Positions 1 through 10,495 are shown, counted from the stretch's first letter. The stretch is DNA of 64,000 nucleotides from Chitinophagaceae bacterium (GCA_016787065.1 JAEUVD010000011.1:1-64000); one strand, 5' to 3'. Notes: generated by a model from the sequence alone, not told the origin. Made by a program: numbers and translations.

Positions 1-1
1 A

Positions 2-9
2 TAAATTTG
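2..9 (+). promoter_or_regulatory. -7 promoter box of clpC
   Basis: TAAATTTG matches the Bacteroidota sigma-A -7 consensus TAnnTTTG and lies 17 bases before the clpC ATG. The -33 element would fall outside the window. Confidence 0.6.
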
Positions 10-25
10 TTCAGAGAACTAGCTT

Positions 26-2590
26 ATGGACGCACATTTTTCAGCAAAAGTAAAAGAAATAATTTCATTCAGTAGAGAAGAGGCTTTACGTTTAGGTAAT
101 GATTTTATTGGAACGGAACATTTAATGTTAGGGCTCATTCGAGATGGACAAGGTTTGGGTATTCAGATTCTTCAGAATTTACACGTTGACATGATTAATT
201 TACGAAGAGAGTTAGAATCGGTTATACGCAATAAGAGTAATCCCAAAACGTCATCGAATACAAAGGTTAACAGTTTGCCATTAACCAAGCAAGCGGAAAA
301 GGTAATACGGGTTACCGTACTTGAAGCTAAAGCGCTGAAAAGTGGATTGGCGGAAAGTGAGCACCTCATTTTATCCATTCTACGAAATAAGGATAATGTA
401 GCCTGTCAGATTTTGAGTCAGTTTAATATCGACTACGACCAGTTTAAAAATGAACTAGCGGTATTTAGTGGTCATGCTTCCTCCTCAAGTTCTGTTGAAA
501 AACCATTTAAAGCAGAATTAAAGGATGATGGATTTGAAGAAGAAGAAGAACGTAATCAATTCCAGCGCCGACAACAACCAAACGCAGGTAGTGGAGCTAC
601 TAAGTCGAAAACACCTGTATTAGACAATTTTGGAAGAGACATTACCCGCTTGGCAGAAATGGGACAATTAGATCCAATCGTTGGACGGGAAAAAGAAATT
701 GAACGGGTTTCGCAAATATTATCCCGAAGAAAAAAGAACAATCCAATTTTAATAGGGGAGCCCGGGGTAGGTAAAACGGCCATCGTAGAAGGGTTAGCCA
801 TTCGGATTCATGAAAGAAAAGTATCACGCGTTTTATTTGATAAGCGAGTGGTCAGTTTAGATTTAGCAGCGTTGGTAGCCGGTACGAAATACCGAGGCCA
901 GTTTGAAGAACGCATGAAAGCCATTATGAATGAGCTTGAAAAGAACCGCGATGTAATTTTATTTATCGATGAAATTCACACTATTGTTGGTGCTGGTGGT
1001 GCCAGTGGTTCGTTGGATGCATCCAATATTTTTAAACCGGCATTGGCCCGTGGCGAGTTACAGTGCATTGGCGCTTCAACTTTAGATGAATATCGAATGC
1101 ATATTGAAAAAGACGGTGCTTTAGATCGTCGTTTTCAAAAAGTAATTATCGATCCACCAAGTGTGGAGGATACAATTACAATCCTTAAAAACCTTAAACC
1201 GAAATATGAAGAGTATCATAATGTATCCTATAACGATGATGCCATAGAAGCCTGTGTAAAACTGAGCAATAGATACATTACCGATCGATTATTACCGGAT
1301 AAAGCGATCGACGTTATGGATGAAGTTGGTGCCAGGGTACATTTAAAGAATATTGATGTGCCTAAAAGTGTACTTGACTTAGAAGCTAAAATAGAGGAAA
1401 TAAAAATTGAGAAGAATAAGGTAGTTAAAAGTCAACAATTTGAAAAGGCAGCTTCCTTGCGTGATACGGAAAAGAAACTACAGGAAGAACTTGAATTAGC
1501 TAAAGCAAATTGGGAAGAAGAAGTAAAAAGCAAACGTTACCCGATTACGGAGGAAGAAATTGCTGAGGTAATTCATATGATGACCGGAATTCCGGTGAAG
1601 CGTATGGTTGCAGCGGAAAGCGAAAAACTCAGAAATATGTCTACTGAATTGAAATCGGTAGTCATAGGACAAGAAGATGCGGTAGCAAAGGTTGTTAAAG
1701 CTATTCAACGTAATCGAGTTGGATTAAAAGATCCCAAAAAGCCAATTGGTTCCTTCATTTTCTTAGGACCTACCGGTGTGGGAAAAACGGAATTAGCCCG
1801 TTGTCTTGCTCGTAATTTATTTGATAGTGATGATGCGTTGGTTCGTATTGACATGAGTGAGTATATGGAGAAATTTAGTGTGAGCCGATTGATTGGCGCT
1901 CCTCCAGGATATGTTGGCTATGAAGAAGGAGGACAATTAACCGAGAAAGTTCGAAGAAAACCGTATTCGATTATCCTTTTAGATGAAATCGAGAAAGCTC
2001 ATCCGGATATCTATAACTTATTACTTCAAGTTTTAGATGATGGACAGTTGACGGATGGTATGGGACGTAAGATTGATTTTAAGAATACAATAATCATAAT
2101 GACATCCAATATCGGAGTTCGACAATTAAAAGAGTTTGGTGATGGTGTTGGATTTGCAACAAGCGCAAAGGTTCAGAATTCAGAAGATAATAGTAAAGCG
2201 GTAATAGAGAAAGCCCTGAAAAGAACATTTGCTCCTGAGTTCCTAAATCGTATTGATGACGTTGTTGTGTTCAATGCACTTACACAAGAGCATATTCATT
2301 CGATTATAGACTTGGTAATGCAAGGCGTTTACAAACGTTTAAGTACTTTAGGATTCACGTTAGAATTGACGGATAAAGCCAAGAATTTTTTAAGTGAAAA
2401 AGGCTACGATCAACAATTTGGTGCTAGACCTTTACACCGAGCTATTCAAAAATATTTAGAAGATCCATTAGCTGAGGAGATTTTGAATATGAAAATTGCG
2501 GAAGGTGATACGTTGGTTGCCGACCTAGATACCGAGAAGAATCTTATTTTCTTTACGCATAAATCAAAGAATCCGGTGGAGGTTGAATAG
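26..2590 (+). CDS. clpC: ClpC-type AAA+ unfoldase, ATP-binding subunit of Clp protease
   Basis: This is a Hsp100 ATPase that unfolds proteins and feeds them to the ClpP peptidase in the cytoplasm. At 854 residues it has the usual ClpC length. An N-terminal Clp_N repeat domain spans about residues 1-145, followed by a charged linker. The first AAA module carries Walker A GEPGVGKT near residue 243 and Walker B LFIDEIH. A UVR-like coiled middle segment (about 450-500) marks ClpC rather than ClpB, which has a much longer middle domain. The second AAA module has GPTGVGKT near 581 and [12 protein letters not shown], and the C-terminal ClpB_D2-small domain follows. The ATG at 26 sits just after a -7 box and gives the expected [13 protein letters not shown] start. 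A strong hairpin follows the gene, so it appears monocistronic. Confidence 0.97.
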   Translation: MDAHFSAKVKEIISFSREEALRLGNDFIGTEHLMLGLIRDGQGLGIQILQNLHVDMINLRRELESVIRNKSNPKTSSNTKVNSLPLTKQAEKVIRVTVLEAKALKSGLAESEHLILSILRNKDNVACQILSQFNIDYDQFKNELAVFSGHASSSSSVEKPFKAELKDDGFEEEEERNQFQRRQQPNAGSGATKSKTPVLDNFGRDITRLAEMGQLDPIVGREKEIERVSQILSRRKKNNPILIGEPGVGKTAIVEGLAIRIHERKVSRVLFDKRVVSLDLAALVAGTKYRGQFEERMKAIMNELEKNRDVILFIDEIHTIVGAGGASGSLDASNIFKPALARGELQCIGASTLDEYRMHIEKDGALDRRFQKVIIDPPSVEDTITILKNLKPKYEEYHNVSYNDDAIEACVKLSNRYITDRLLPDKAIDVMDEVGARVHLKNIDVPKSVLDLEAKIEEIKIEKNKVVKSQQFEKAASLRDTEKKLQEELELAKANWEEEVKSKRYPITEEEIAEVIHMMTGIPVKRMVAAESEKLRNMSTELKSVVIGQEDAVAKVVKAIQRNRVGLKDPKKPIGSFIFLGPTGVGKTELARCLARNLFDSDDALVRIDMSEYMEKFSVSRLIGAPPGYVGYEEGGQLTEKVRRKPYSIILLDEIEKAHPDIYNLLLQVLDDGQLTDGMGRKIDFKNTIIIMTSNIGVRQLKEFGDGVGFATSAKVQNSEDNSKAVIEKALKRTFAPEFLNRIDDVVVFNALTQEHIHSIIDLVMQGVYKRLSTLGFTLELTDKAKNFLSEKGYDQQFGARPLHRAIQKYLEDPLAEEILNMKIAEGDTLVADLDTEKNLIFFTHKSKNPVEVE

Positions 2591-2632
2591 GGAATTAATG
2601 GCTATGCACGGAATAAAGAATATTACAACTGT

Positions 2633-2664
2633 ACAAAACCCGGATTTACTGATCCGGGTTTTGT
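2633..2664 (+). terminator. Rho-independent terminator after clpC
   Basis: A perfect 13-bp stem (ACAAAACCCGGAT pairing with ATCCGGGTTTTGT) encloses a 6-base loop. The descending arm ends in a T-rich stretch. It lies 43 bases after the clpC stop. Confidence 0.85.
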
Positions 2665-2787
2665 TTGTGAAATGCTTCCGAGAGGTTATGAAAATAAATA
2701 AAACGATTTTCCCATAATTAATATTATGTTAAATAGAAAACGCCTGATTCTAAGCGCATCTTAAATTCAATAAATTCTTCTATCTAA

Positions 2788-3987
2788 TTGATTTTCAAAC
2801 ATATAACAAAAACTGTTTGGTACATTTCTCTGATTTCATTATTTAATGATTTCAGTAGTGAAATGTTGTACCCTATTATTCCCATGTACCTTCAACAAGT
2901 TGGTTATGGAACCTGGGCAATCGGAGTTCTAGAGGGAATTGCTGAATTGGTTGCCGGATTTAGTAAGATCGCTTTGGGGAGATTATCGGACGTTTATAAC
3001 CGAAGATTGCCTTTTGTTCAGTTAGGTTATTTTCTAAGTGTTGTATCCCGACCTTTAATTGGTCTTACTTCCTATCTGGGTGTAATATTCACCGCAAGAA
3101 GCTTAGATCGCATTGGTAAAGGAATTCGCGGCGGTGCTCGAGATGCTATGCTAGACGATGCTTGCGAGCCGGAGCATCGTGCTGAGGTATTCGGTTTTCA
3201 CCGCTCGATGGATACTTTAGGCGCTGTTTTTGGACCACTTACGGCTCTGGTCTTTTTGTATTTCAGACCGGCAGACTATAAATCTCTTTTTCTACTCTCT
3301 ATTTTACCGGGTTTGGTTGCTTTAATTATAGGATTCAAACTAAAAGAAAAATCAACGAATCCGCTTCAGGTAAAACCCAACGCTCAAAAACTCTCTGTAA
3401 AACTAAAAACCTATTTTCTATTCTATAAAACAGCCCCAAAAGGATTTTTGAATTGGCTCGGAATATTTTTTGTCTTCGCGTTAGTAAACAGTTCAGATAT
3501 GTTTCTTTTACTACGAGCAAAAGAATCCGTTGTGTCCGAAATAACTGTACTTCAATTATATATGTGGTTTAATTTATGTTTTGCATTAACATCATATCCC
3601 ATAGGTAGAATTTCAAAACACGTTGGATTAAAACCTACTTTTCAGGTAGGATTAATTTGCTTTAGTCTTTCCTATTTTATCCTGGCCTCCATTTCGCCGT
3701 TATCTTCAACGTTAATCCTGTTCTTAGCTTTTACCGTTTATGGTTTGTATTATGCCTTTACCCAAGGGATTGTGAAAACAATACTTTTGAATCAAGTCAA
3801 TAAAGAATCAAAGGCTTCTGCCATTGGTCTTTACGAGGGTTTGAACAGTTTTGGATTATTAATTTCAAATATTGTAACTGGATTATGTTGGTATAAGTTT
3901 GGAGCAGAATCCGTTTTATGGGTAATTGGTTTTATAGTGATGTTAATTAGCTTAGTGCTGTCTTTCAAAAAAAATAAATTCAACTAA
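2788..3987 (+). CDS. MFS transporter
   Basis: This is a 399-residue major facilitator permease of the inner membrane with about 12 hydrophobic helices. The cytoplasmic loop after helix 2 carries the MFS A-like motif GRLSDVYNRR. The sequence RIGKGIRGGARDAMLDD in the next loop recalls a subgroup of uncharacterised MFS proteins common in Gram-negative bacteria. The substrate cannot be read from sequence. The frame opens with TTG directly after an in-frame TAA. The next ATG (2863) would remove most of helix 1, so TTG at 2788 is the likely start. The gene runs into a small exported protein 15 bases downstream and may be cotranscribed with it. Confidence 0.85.
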   Translation: MIFKHITKTVWYISLISLFNDFSSEMLYPIIPMYLQQVGYGTWAIGVLEGIAELVAGFSKIALGRLSDVYNRRLPFVQLGYFLSVVSRPLIGLTSYLGVIFTARSLDRIGKGIRGGARDAMLDDACEPEHRAEVFGFHRSMDTLGAVFGPLTALVFLYFRPADYKSLFLLSILPGLVALIIGFKLKEKSTNPLQVKPNAQKLSVKLKTYFLFYKTAPKGFLNWLGIFFVFALVNSSDMFLLLRAKESVVSEITVLQLYMWFNLCFALTSYPIGRISKHVGLKPTFQVGLICFSLSYFILASISPLSSTLILFLAFTVYGLYYAFTQGIVKTILLNQVNKESKASAIGLYEGLNSFGLLISNIVTGLCWYKFGAESVLWVIGFIVMLISLVLSFKKNKFN

Positions 3988-4002
3988 ATTGGCTTTTGAA
4001 AT

Positions 4003-4425
4003 ATGAAATACATACTACTACCCCTGGTTTTCTTATCGTTTTTCAACTCTATTCAAGCTAAAGAAAAACAAATTTCAGAATCCGAATTGGCTCGATATAT
4101 TAACACCTGTAAGCAATTTTCAATGGAGAAGATTACGCTTCAAGGCGACTCTATCCGCACCGATTATTGTATGAACAGCGAATGTTCTACTTTTATTTCG
4201 TGGGTTTTTGATTTACAACATATTAAGAGTATTACCTTAAAACAAGACGAAGAATACTTTTTTCTTCACTTCGAATGTGCGGAAAACGATTGTATTAAAC
4301 CACCGGTTATTGGTACGGTGTATTCACCAAAAAGTGAATATGATATGTATATAAAGAGTAAAGAAGAAGCTGAAAAGCTTTTAGGCATGCTGTTGCAGTA
4401 TCAGAAAAAAGGAAAATCAAAATAA
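4003..4425 (+). CDS. Small exported protein of unknown function
   Basis: I do not recognise this 140-residue protein. A signal peptide is clear: MKYILLPLVFLSFFNSIQA, with a likely cleavage after A19. The mature part is acidic to neutral with four or five cysteines (CKQF, CMNSEC, CAENDC), which suggests disulfides in the periplasm. It ends in a lysine-rich tail. It starts 15 bases after the MFS gene and lies 39 bases before coaD, so it may be the middle gene of a short operon. Nothing in the sequence shows an enzyme motif. Confidence 0.75.
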   Translation: MKYILLPLVFLSFFNSIQAKEKQISESELARYINTCKQFSMEKITLQGDSIRTDYCMNSECSTFISWVFDLQHIKSITLKQDEEYFFLHFECAENDCIKPPVIGTVYSPKSEYDMYIKSKEEAEKLLGMLLQYQKKGKSK

Positions 4426-4464
4426 TTCTAATATTGTTCTAATTTTAGGAATTAAAAACAATTT

Positions 4465-4953
4465 ATGCGCACAGCACTTTTTCCGGGAACTTTCGACCCA
4501 ATTACACTTGGACATACTGATATTATTGACCGCTCCATGGACTTATTTGATAAAATTATTATTGGTATTGGCGTAAATGCCGGAAAACAGCCCATGTTTC
4601 CACTAGAGCAACGGATAAATTGGATTCAAAACATCTATAAAGATCAACCCAAAATTGAAGTAAAAACGTATACCGGCCTCACCGTCAACTTTTGTGAAGA
4701 AATTGAAGCTCAAACCATTATACGTGGACTACGAACGGTTAGCGATTTCGAGTATGAAAAAGCTATTGCCGATATGAATCAAATGTTGAATCCTCAAATA
4801 GAAACGATCTTTTTAGCTTGCTCCGCAAAATATTCATCTTTTTCTTCAACTATGGTACGGGATGTTATTAGAAATCAAGGGGATAGTAGCTTGTTTTTAC
4901 CTATGGAAATAAAACAACAAGTAAGTTTAATTCAACAAACTATGTTTCAGTAG
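4465..4953 (+). CDS. coaD: Phosphopantetheine adenylyltransferase
   Basis: CoaD transfers AMP from ATP to 4'-phosphopantetheine, the penultimate step of coenzyme A synthesis, in the cytoplasm. The 162-residue length is standard. The N-terminus has the nucleotidyltransferase signature FPGTFDPITLGHTDII with the TxGH motif. GLRTVSDFEYE and the C-terminal SSTMVRDVIR (ISSTxVR equivalent) are both present. No other gene of CoA synthesis is near. The ATG at 4465 gives the family start. Confidence 0.97.
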   Translation: MRTALFPGTFDPITLGHTDIIDRSMDLFDKIIIGIGVNAGKQPMFPLEQRINWIQNIYKDQPKIEVKTYTGLTVNFCEEIEAQTIIRGLRTVSDFEYEKAIADMNQMLNPQIETIFLACSAKYSSFSSTMVRDVIRNQGDSSLFLPMEIKQQVSLIQQTMFQ

Positions 4954-5014
4954 ATTTAAGTATACGGTACTTAATTCGCGCTGAAATTTGCAGTACTTAT
5001 TTTAGATTTTTACC

Positions 5015-5377
5015 TCAATTGCTGATTTCAACCTTCAATTGATCCTGCTCTGAAATTAAATAAACATAATTATACAACTCCCCTTTTCGAATAAAACCAT
5101 GCGTGAAACTGTCTACGCCGCCTGTACTATGTTTCACGGTAAATACAAATTGCCCTTCTTCCTGATTTAACTCCGTCCAGTTATACGTTGTACTCATACG
5201 CTCCCCTGCTTTAATTGGTCCGTAAGATTGACTAACATTATTGGTTTTGATTCCTACTTCAATTGTATGCTTATTTCTATTTTCAATATCAACTTTAGTT
5301 ATTTTATCATAACTACATGAAAATAAGCTAGTTACAAAGAATATTAATAATACATTTTGAACGAAATTATTGCTCAT
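5015..5377 (-). CDS. Small lipoprotein of unknown function
   Basis: A 120-residue protein with a signal peptide ending in the lipobox LFSC (Cys about residue 21), so it is probably membrane-anchored after export. The mature part looks beta-rich: it begins YDKITKVDIENRNKH, with alternating hydrophobic residues through the C-terminus. No family is recognised. Its ATG overlaps the last 11 bases of the upstream YfiT-like gene, so the two are translationally coupled. It converges on coaD, with 61 bases between the stops. Confidence 0.7.
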   Translation of the reverse strand: MSNNFVQNVLLIFFVTSLFSCSYDKITKVDIENRNKHTIEVGIKTNNVSQSYGPIKAGERMSTTYNWTELNQEEGQFVFTVKHSTGGVDSFTHGFIRKGELYNYVYLISEQDQLKVEISN

Positions 5378-5891
5378 TTATGGCGAGTTTAATATGTGCT
5401 AAATGATGATCACCATGCCAGGCGTATAAGCAAATGACATCCTTCAAACGGAAACTACGCTGATATTGCGGATGGTAATAGGTTCGGTTTAATTCAGCTT
5501 CATGTAGCTGTCGGATAATGGAATTCAATTTTGCATGAACACAATACAACAATGTAATGGCTATATTAAAAGGAAGCTTGTAATCTGCCATCTCCGCCCA
5601 AATTTCCTCCGGATACGGATTTATCGTTGGGTTATCATTGCTCAAAGTTAACTTCACTCTAAGCAGTGCATTTAAATGACTATCAGCACAGTGATGTATT
5701 AGTTGATTTACAGTCCAACCTCCTTCTCGGTATGTTTGTGCCAATTGCTTTTCCGTAAGATGCTGCGCAATTAGCTCTAATCGCTTGGGAAACGTTTCAA
5801 TTGCTAAGAACATCGTGCGCATTTCTTCAGCAGAATATTCATCTTTAAAGGCACACTCGCCAATAGGAAACCGTACATGATAATTGTCCAT
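5367..5891 (-). CDS. YfiT/DinB-like putative metal-dependent transferase
   Basis: Members of the DinB/YfiT four-helix superfamily bind a metal through three histidines; YfiT-type enzymes have been linked to bacillithiol transfer. The YfiT pattern is clear: FPIGE near the start, GWTVNQLIHHCADSH, NPTINPYPEEIWAEM, and near the C-terminus YAWHGDHHLAHI. The metal histidines lie in the HHCADSH and HGDHHLAHI segments. I place the start at ATG 5891 (MDNYHVRFPIG, 174 aa). The upstream ATG at 5915 lies inside the loop of the hairpin that ends the preceding gene. The thiol partner in this organism is unknown. Confidence 0.85.
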   Translation of the reverse strand: MDNYHVRFPIGECAFKDEYSAEEMRTMFLAIETFPKRLELIAQHLTEKQLAQTYREGGWTVNQLIHHCADSHLNALLRVKLTLSNDNPTINPYPEEIWAEMADYKLPFNIAITLLYCVHAKLNSIIRQLHEAELNRTYYHPQYQRSFRLKDVICLYAWHGDHHLAHIKLAINEQ

Positions 5892-5898
5892 AGAAAAT

Positions 5899-5924
5899 AA
5901 AGACCGGATTTTCATCCGGTCTTT
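5899..5924 (-). terminator. Rho-independent terminator after the leucine-rich-repeat gene
   Basis: A perfect 11-bp stem (AAAGACCGGAT with ATCCGGTCTTT) has a 4-base loop. On the minus strand it is followed by ATTTTC. It starts 9 bases after the stop of the LRR gene. Confidence 0.75.
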
Positions 5925-5932
5925 GTATAACG

Positions 5933-7096
5933 TTATTTTTTTCGTTTTATTGTTTTTGGCACTCGGCTTTTCTTTCTCATTTGCTTTCGTACAGGTGGTT
6001 CAGGTTTTACCTCCGTTTCGCCGGTCAAAATTTGAATGATCTTTTGTTGTTCTTCGGAAGAGAAATTATTTCCGGAATAGTCGAATTGTGACAAACTACT
6101 TAATTCTCTCATTTCAACTGGCACGGACTGCAAACGGTTGTTCATTACATTCAATTTATTCAAATGCGACATCATTGCAATTTCGGCAGGTATATATTGG
6201 AGTAAGTTGTTACTTAAATCTAAGTTTTCCAGTCCTTTCAATGAAGTAAGAACCATTGGGAAATCAATAAACCCATTATTTGAAGCCTGAAGCGTTTTTA
6301 AATTTCGAAGGTTAGCGAAGCTCGTTGGTAGGTCAAAAATTTTATTACCGTTATTGCCTTCATCTCCAATTATTAAAGTTTCTAAATTGCTTAATTGTCC
6401 GAGTTCGTAAGGTAAAAAATGAAGATTATTATTAGATATGTTCAACACTTTCAAATTCTTCAAATGTTTTATATCTGAAGGAATGTAATTCATGTTACAG
6501 CCACTCATATCTAAGTTGGTAACGTTTTTCATTTGGCGAACCAAATTGATCATATCAATTGGGTTTTGAACTTTGTTTCCGCTAAACTTGAAGGTACGAA
6601 GAGCCTGTAAACTATTGATTTCGTTGGGTAAATAATTTATTGGATTACCGGTAATATCGAGTTCTTCTAAATTGGTACAATTTGAGATTGCCGAAGGAAT
6701 AGAAGTGAGTTTATTATTTCGTAAAATCAGTTTACGCAACTTCTTCATTTCACCGATAGTGGCAGGAATAGATGCTAGATTATTGTTCGATAAATCCAAA
6801 ACTTCCAAATCTCTAAACAAATAAATATCTACTGGAACCGTAGAGATATTAGCATTTTGAAAGGTAAGTTCCTTTAAATTAGGATAACGCCATACCTCTT
6901 TAGGCAATTGATTAAACGGTTGACTCTGAATACGCAGAATAAACACACAATTATTGTCGTGCGATGCGGGAGGTAGTTTTTCAAAAACTTTATCCGGGTC
7001 ACAAGGATTTGCTAGCGGATAATATTCAGTAGTTTGTGCTTTTAACAAAAACGAACTTGCCAAAACGGAAACCGACAATATCAATTTCTTCATCAT
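5933..7096 (-). CDS. Secreted leucine-rich-repeat protein
   Basis: A 387-residue exported protein with a signal peptide ending LLKAQ (cleavage near residue 20). About twelve leucine-rich repeats run from residue 60 to 350. They follow the pattern LxxLxLxxNxLxxIPxxI, for example LEVLDLSNNNLASIPATIG and LKVLNISNNNLHFLPYELG. Such solenoids usually bind protein partners, and no enzyme domain is present. The last 20 residues are strongly basic (RKQMRKKSRVPKTIKRKK). There is no T9SS sorting domain, so the location may be the periplasm. It is a single gene ending in a hairpin terminator. Confidence 0.88.
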   Translation of the reverse strand: MMKKLILSVSVLASSFLLKAQTTEYYPLANPCDPDKVFEKLPPASHDNNCVFILRIQSQPFNQLPKEVWRYPNLKELTFQNANISTVPVDIYLFRDLEVLDLSNNNLASIPATIGEMKKLRKLILRNNKLTSIPSAISNCTNLEELDITGNPINYLPNEINSLQALRTFKFSGNKVQNPIDMINLVRQMKNVTNLDMSGCNMNYIPSDIKHLKNLKVLNISNNNLHFLPYELGQLSNLETLIIGDEGNNGNKIFDLPTSFANLRNLKTLQASNNGFIDFPMVLTSLKGLENLDLSNNLLQYIPAEIAMMSHLNKLNVMNNRLQSVPVEMRELSSLSQFDYSGNNFSSEEQQKIIQILTGETEVKPEPPVRKQMRKKSRVPKTIKRKK

Positions 7097-7301
7097 AATG
7101 CGCTTCTCAAAATTTAGGGATTAAAAATAATTCCTTTTTAATCAAAAACAACAAAAAAGAATAATAATTGAAATTGAACCAGCCAAATCACCATTTCGGA
7201 AGGTATAACCTGTACTCTTTTTCATTTAGAACCAACCATTTTACCGGATGGAAGCAGATTACCCCAATTCAATATAAACCATGTTGAAGCTAATTGGCTA
7301 C

Positions 7302-8198
7302 TTATTTACTTACCCTGCCGCTGAATAAATGTTTTTCGGAATGATAACTTGAACGAACCAAAGGGCCCGATTCAACATGATCTAATCCTAAGGCGTAACC
7401 TATCTCTTTAAATTCTGCAAATTCATCGGGGTGTACAAATCGAACCACAGGCAAATGATGTGCAGTAGGTTGAAGGTATTGTCCTATGGTAACCACATCA
7501 CAACCGTTATCAACTAAATCTTGTAAGGTTTGTACCACTTCTTCTTTACTTTCTCCTAAACCGAGCATAATTCCGCTTTTGGTGCGCATGCCACCTTGTT
7601 TTAAAAACCGAATTACGGACATACTTCGATGGTATTTGGCCTGTATTCTTACTTTTCGAGTTAATCGTTCGGTGGTTTCAATATTATGCGATACCACTTC
7701 TGGTGCTGCCTCAATGATTCGTTGAATATTTTCTTCTTCCCCTTTAAAATCAGGAATTAGTGTTTCCAAGGTTGTTTCCGGATTCAACGCACGTACAGCA
7801 CGAATGGTATTTTGCCAAATAATAGATCCCCCATCCTTCAATTCATCTCGATCTACACTGGTTAACACGGCATGTTTCACTTTCATTAAATGAATGGCTT
7901 CAGCAACCCGCTGCGGTTCATCAAAATCCACAGGATCCGGTTTACCAGTAGCAACAGCACAAAAACCACAGGAACGCGTACAGGTGTTGCCAAGAATCAT
8001 AAAAGTTGCAGTTCCTTCCCCCCAACATTCACCCATATTCGGACAATTTCCACTCTCACAAATCGTATGTAATTTATGTGTATCCACCAAACCACGAACA
8101 TGACGGTAATTCTCTCCAATAGGCAATTTTACACGTAACCAATCCGGTTTTTTTATTCTTGCTGTCTCCTGATTTGTATCCAAAGTACCACAACTCAT
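7302..8198 (-). CDS. lipA: Lipoyl synthase
   Basis: This radical-SAM enzyme inserts two sulfur atoms into protein-bound octanoyl groups to make lipoate. Both iron-sulfur sites are visible: the auxiliary cluster [12 protein letters not shown] (CX4CX5C, Cys47/52/58) and the radical-[11 protein letters not shown] (CX3CX2C). The C-terminal serine ligand segment [12 protein letters not shown] is also intact. The 298-residue length is normal. Start at 8198 is supported by a TACATTTG box only five bases upstream, so the mRNA is nearly leaderless. lipB is not in the window. Confidence 0.97.
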   Translation of the reverse strand: MSCGTLDTNQETARIKKPDWLRVKLPIGENYRHVRGLVDTHKLHTICESGNCPNMGECWGEGTATFMILGNTCTRSCGFCAVATGKPDPVDFDEPQRVAEAIHLMKVKHAVLTSVDRDELKDGGSIIWQNTIRAVRALNPETTLETLIPDFKGEEENIQRIIEAAPEVVSHNIETTERLTRKVRIQAKYHRSMSVIRFLKQGGMRTKSGIMLGLGESKEEVVQTLQDLVDNGCDVVTIGQYLQPTAHHLPVVRFVHPDEFAEFKEIGYALGLDHVESGPLVRSSYHSEKHLFSGRVSK

Positions 8199-8202
8199 AC
8201 AG

Positions 8203-8210
8203 CAAATGTA
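8203..8210 (-). promoter_or_regulatory. -7 promoter box of lipA
   Basis: CAAATGTA on the plus strand reads TACATTTG on the minus strand, a perfect TAnnTTTG match immediately before the lipA ATG. Confidence 0.65.
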
Positions 8211-8312
8211 GATTTATTCAGAGTATGTAGAAAACTGTTTTTAAATCTTTTTTTGTAATGCAAAATTATCAGAATAAATTCGTGTTAATTTTTTAACAAA
8301 ATAGTATACACA

Positions 8313-10301
8313 ATGAAAAGATTATTTTTACTCTTTCTAGGAACTGCATGCGGTTCTGTGATGTTCGGTCAGGATGTAAACAGAAAGATAGGAACTGCTC
8401 CGGCTCGAACTGCAGCTCAAGACAAGGTGTCAACTACTTCGGTTAATTCGAATGTTGTTGCCAGTAAAAAAACACGTCAGGCACTGGAAAGTTTCTGGAC
8501 GGCTAAAGGAACAAAGGAAGTGGTTGGTCGTACCACTTACGATTTACAAACGAATGGTGCTATCCAACGTCGTGTATTACAATCAGGTAATACTATTAGT
8601 TGCGGATGGACACATTCTACAGAAGCAGCGGTAGATGAAACCGCTCCTTTTAACGATCGTGGTTCCGGGTATAATTATTTCGATGGAACAAACTGGTTGG
8701 CTCAACCTACTTCGCGCTTGGAAAATTTAAGAACTGGTTTCGGTGGATTTGCCGGAACAAATGCGGGATCTGAATTATACCTTTCTCATGATGGTAACGG
8801 ATACAACATTATTCAAATGAAGAAAACGGGTTCAACTTGGGCTCAAAGCACATTGTTTAATACAACACCGCATACCGCATTATGGCCTCATGCTGCCACT
8901 TCAGGTAACTATATGTATGTATTAACTACTTCTAGTGATAGTAATATCCACTCCAATGGAATTCGCTTGGGCGTTTTCTTATCACGTTCGAATGACAACG
9001 GTCAAACTTGGATCGATAATCAAATTCCAGTTCCATTGTTAGATTCATCTAATATGTACCGTGCAGGAGCTAACTCTTACTCAATCTCTGCTTCTGGAAA
9101 TAATGTAGCGATGTTATTTGGTGATATGGGCGGTGATGTAACTTTAATTAGTTCTACCGATAACGGGAATACATGGACTAAAACAATCATCTGGAATTGG
9201 CCTATAGACTTCTATAATTTTGCCGGTACAGATGTAACTAAGGTTCCTGGTAGTCCGAATGCAGTAGATACTTTATGGACTGTAGATGGTTCGCACAGTG
9301 TAACCTTCGATAAGGACGGTAAAATTCATGCCGCATTCCCTTTAGTGCGTGTGTTTAAAGATGGTTCAAGTACAGGATATCGTTTCTTCTTTAATGCTGC
9401 AATGGCATACTGGAATAGCGATATGAGTTCGGTACCAGATAGTATTTTAGTACTTGATCAATTCGGTCGTGATTGCGATGGTGATGGTGTTGTGGGTATT
9501 GGAGATAACTATGTTGGAACCAATACAGGTGATCCTGATTGTGCATATAATTCCATTGGTACTTTAACTATGCCAACTATTACTACAACCAATACAACTC
9601 CGGTTAAAGTAATGGTGGCTTACACTTCATTAATTGATTCTGATACTACAACTACAGATCCATTCTCTTCTGGTCCTGGTCCAAATAATTGGGAAGGTGC
9701 TTCTGCATTCGACGGTCAAAATTTCCGTGATGTAATGATGATTGGCTCTTCTGATTTCGGTGCAACTTGGACAGAAATAGTTAACATCTCTGGTACAGGT
9801 CATTTTGAAGAAGTATATCCTTCTACAGCAGAAAATGTTTCTGGTAGCAAATTGGCTATCTTATATCAAGCAGATAACGAACCAGGAACTTTAATGCAAA
9901 ATGATGATTCACCAGATCCATATTGGAAAAATATGATGATTTGTCAAGTTGTAAGTATCGATTCATTCTTCAACACTTGGGGTAAAGACACCAATTCTGC
10001 TTGTGCTCAAATTCAATTACCATTGTCTACTTCAAACATTGCAACATTAAATGGTACAGTAGGTGTTTATCCTAATCCTTCAACTGATGTAGTTTATGTT
10101 GATTTAAAATTAAACGCTACTTCTAAACAAGTAACTTTCCAAGTTACCGATCTAACTGGTCGTGTTGTTTATAGCGAAAAAGCAACTAATGTTACTAACT
10201 TGAAAAAAGCAATCAATGTAGCTTCATTGAATTCTGGAAATTACATTCTTCAAGTAATTTCTGATTCTGGAAAATATACAGAGAAGATTACAAAAGAGTA
10301 A
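8313..10301 (+). CDS. T9SS-secreted protein with Asp-box (sialidase-like) repeats
   Basis: A 662-residue protein exported by Sec and probably passed through the outer membrane by the type IX system. The N-terminus is a signal peptide (MKRLFLLFLGTACGSVMFGQ). The body has several Asp-box motifs of the SxDxGxTW kind (SRSNDNGQTW, SSTDNGNTW, SSDFGATW), typical of beta-propellers in sialidase-like folds. A calcium-loop-like DCDGDGVVGIGDN lies near residue 390. The last 80 residues are a type A sorting domain (VGVYPNPSTDVVYVDL ... GNYILQVISDSGKYTEKI). No sialidase active-site set could be assigned, so the propeller may only bind. A UUCG-loop terminator follows. Confidence 0.85.
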   Translation: MKRLFLLFLGTACGSVMFGQDVNRKIGTAPARTAAQDKVSTTSVNSNVVASKKTRQALESFWTAKGTKEVVGRTTYDLQTNGAIQRRVLQSGNTISCGWTHSTEAAVDETAPFNDRGSGYNYFDGTNWLAQPTSRLENLRTGFGGFAGTNAGSELYLSHDGNGYNIIQMKKTGSTWAQSTLFNTTPHTALWPHAATSGNYMYVLTTSSDSNIHSNGIRLGVFLSRSNDNGQTWIDNQIPVPLLDSSNMYRAGANSYSISASGNNVAMLFGDMGGDVTLISSTDNGNTWTKTIIWNWPIDFYNFAGTDVTKVPGSPNAVDTLWTVDGSHSVTFDKDGKIHAAFPLVRVFKDGSSTGYRFFFNAAMAYWNSDMSSVPDSILVLDQFGRDCDGDGVVGIGDNYVGTNTGDPDCAYNSIGTLTMPTITTTNTTPVKVMVAYTSLIDSDTTTTDPFSSGPGPNNWEGASAFDGQNFRDVMMIGSSDFGATWTEIVNISGTGHFEEVYPSTAENVSGSKLAILYQADNEPGTLMQNDDSPDPYWKNMMICQVVSIDSFFNTWGKDTNSACAQIQLPLSTSNIATLNGTVGVYPNPSTDVVYVDLKLNATSKQVTFQVTDLTGRVVYSEKATNVTNLKKAINVASLNSGNYILQVISDSGKYTEKITKE

Positions 10302-10322
10302 TACAGTAATGTTTTAAACTAT

Positions 10323-10346
10323 AAAAGCCGCTTTCGAGCGGCTTTT
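10323..10346 (+). terminator. Rho-independent terminator with a TTCG tetraloop
   Basis: A 10-bp perfect stem (AAAAGCCGCT with AGCGGCTTTT) closed by TTCG and followed by a T run; 22 bases after the T9SS gene stop. Confidence 0.9.
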
Positions 10347-10472
10347 TTTATGTGTAGAAATTTAATTCCCAAAGGATGAATACAGCATTAGCTTCTCCGA
10401 TAATTACAAGATAGTTTATCTTAAACAAGCTATTGGAAAACGCAAAGTACTTCTTCGCTACTAGTTATCTTT

Positions 10473-10480
10473 TATCTTTG
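10473..10480 (+). promoter_or_regulatory. -7 promoter box of the marC-like gene
   Basis: TATCTTTG matches TAnnTTTG and lies 16 bases before the ATG at 10496. It rules out the more upstream start codon at 10433. Confidence 0.6.
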
Positions 10481-10495
10481 AACATAATTACATCT

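Noticed and set aside
5892..5915. Upstream start of the YfiT-like gene (MKIRSLFS)
   Set aside because: The ATG lies in the loop of the preceding gene's terminator, and the family starts at MDNYHVRFPIG.
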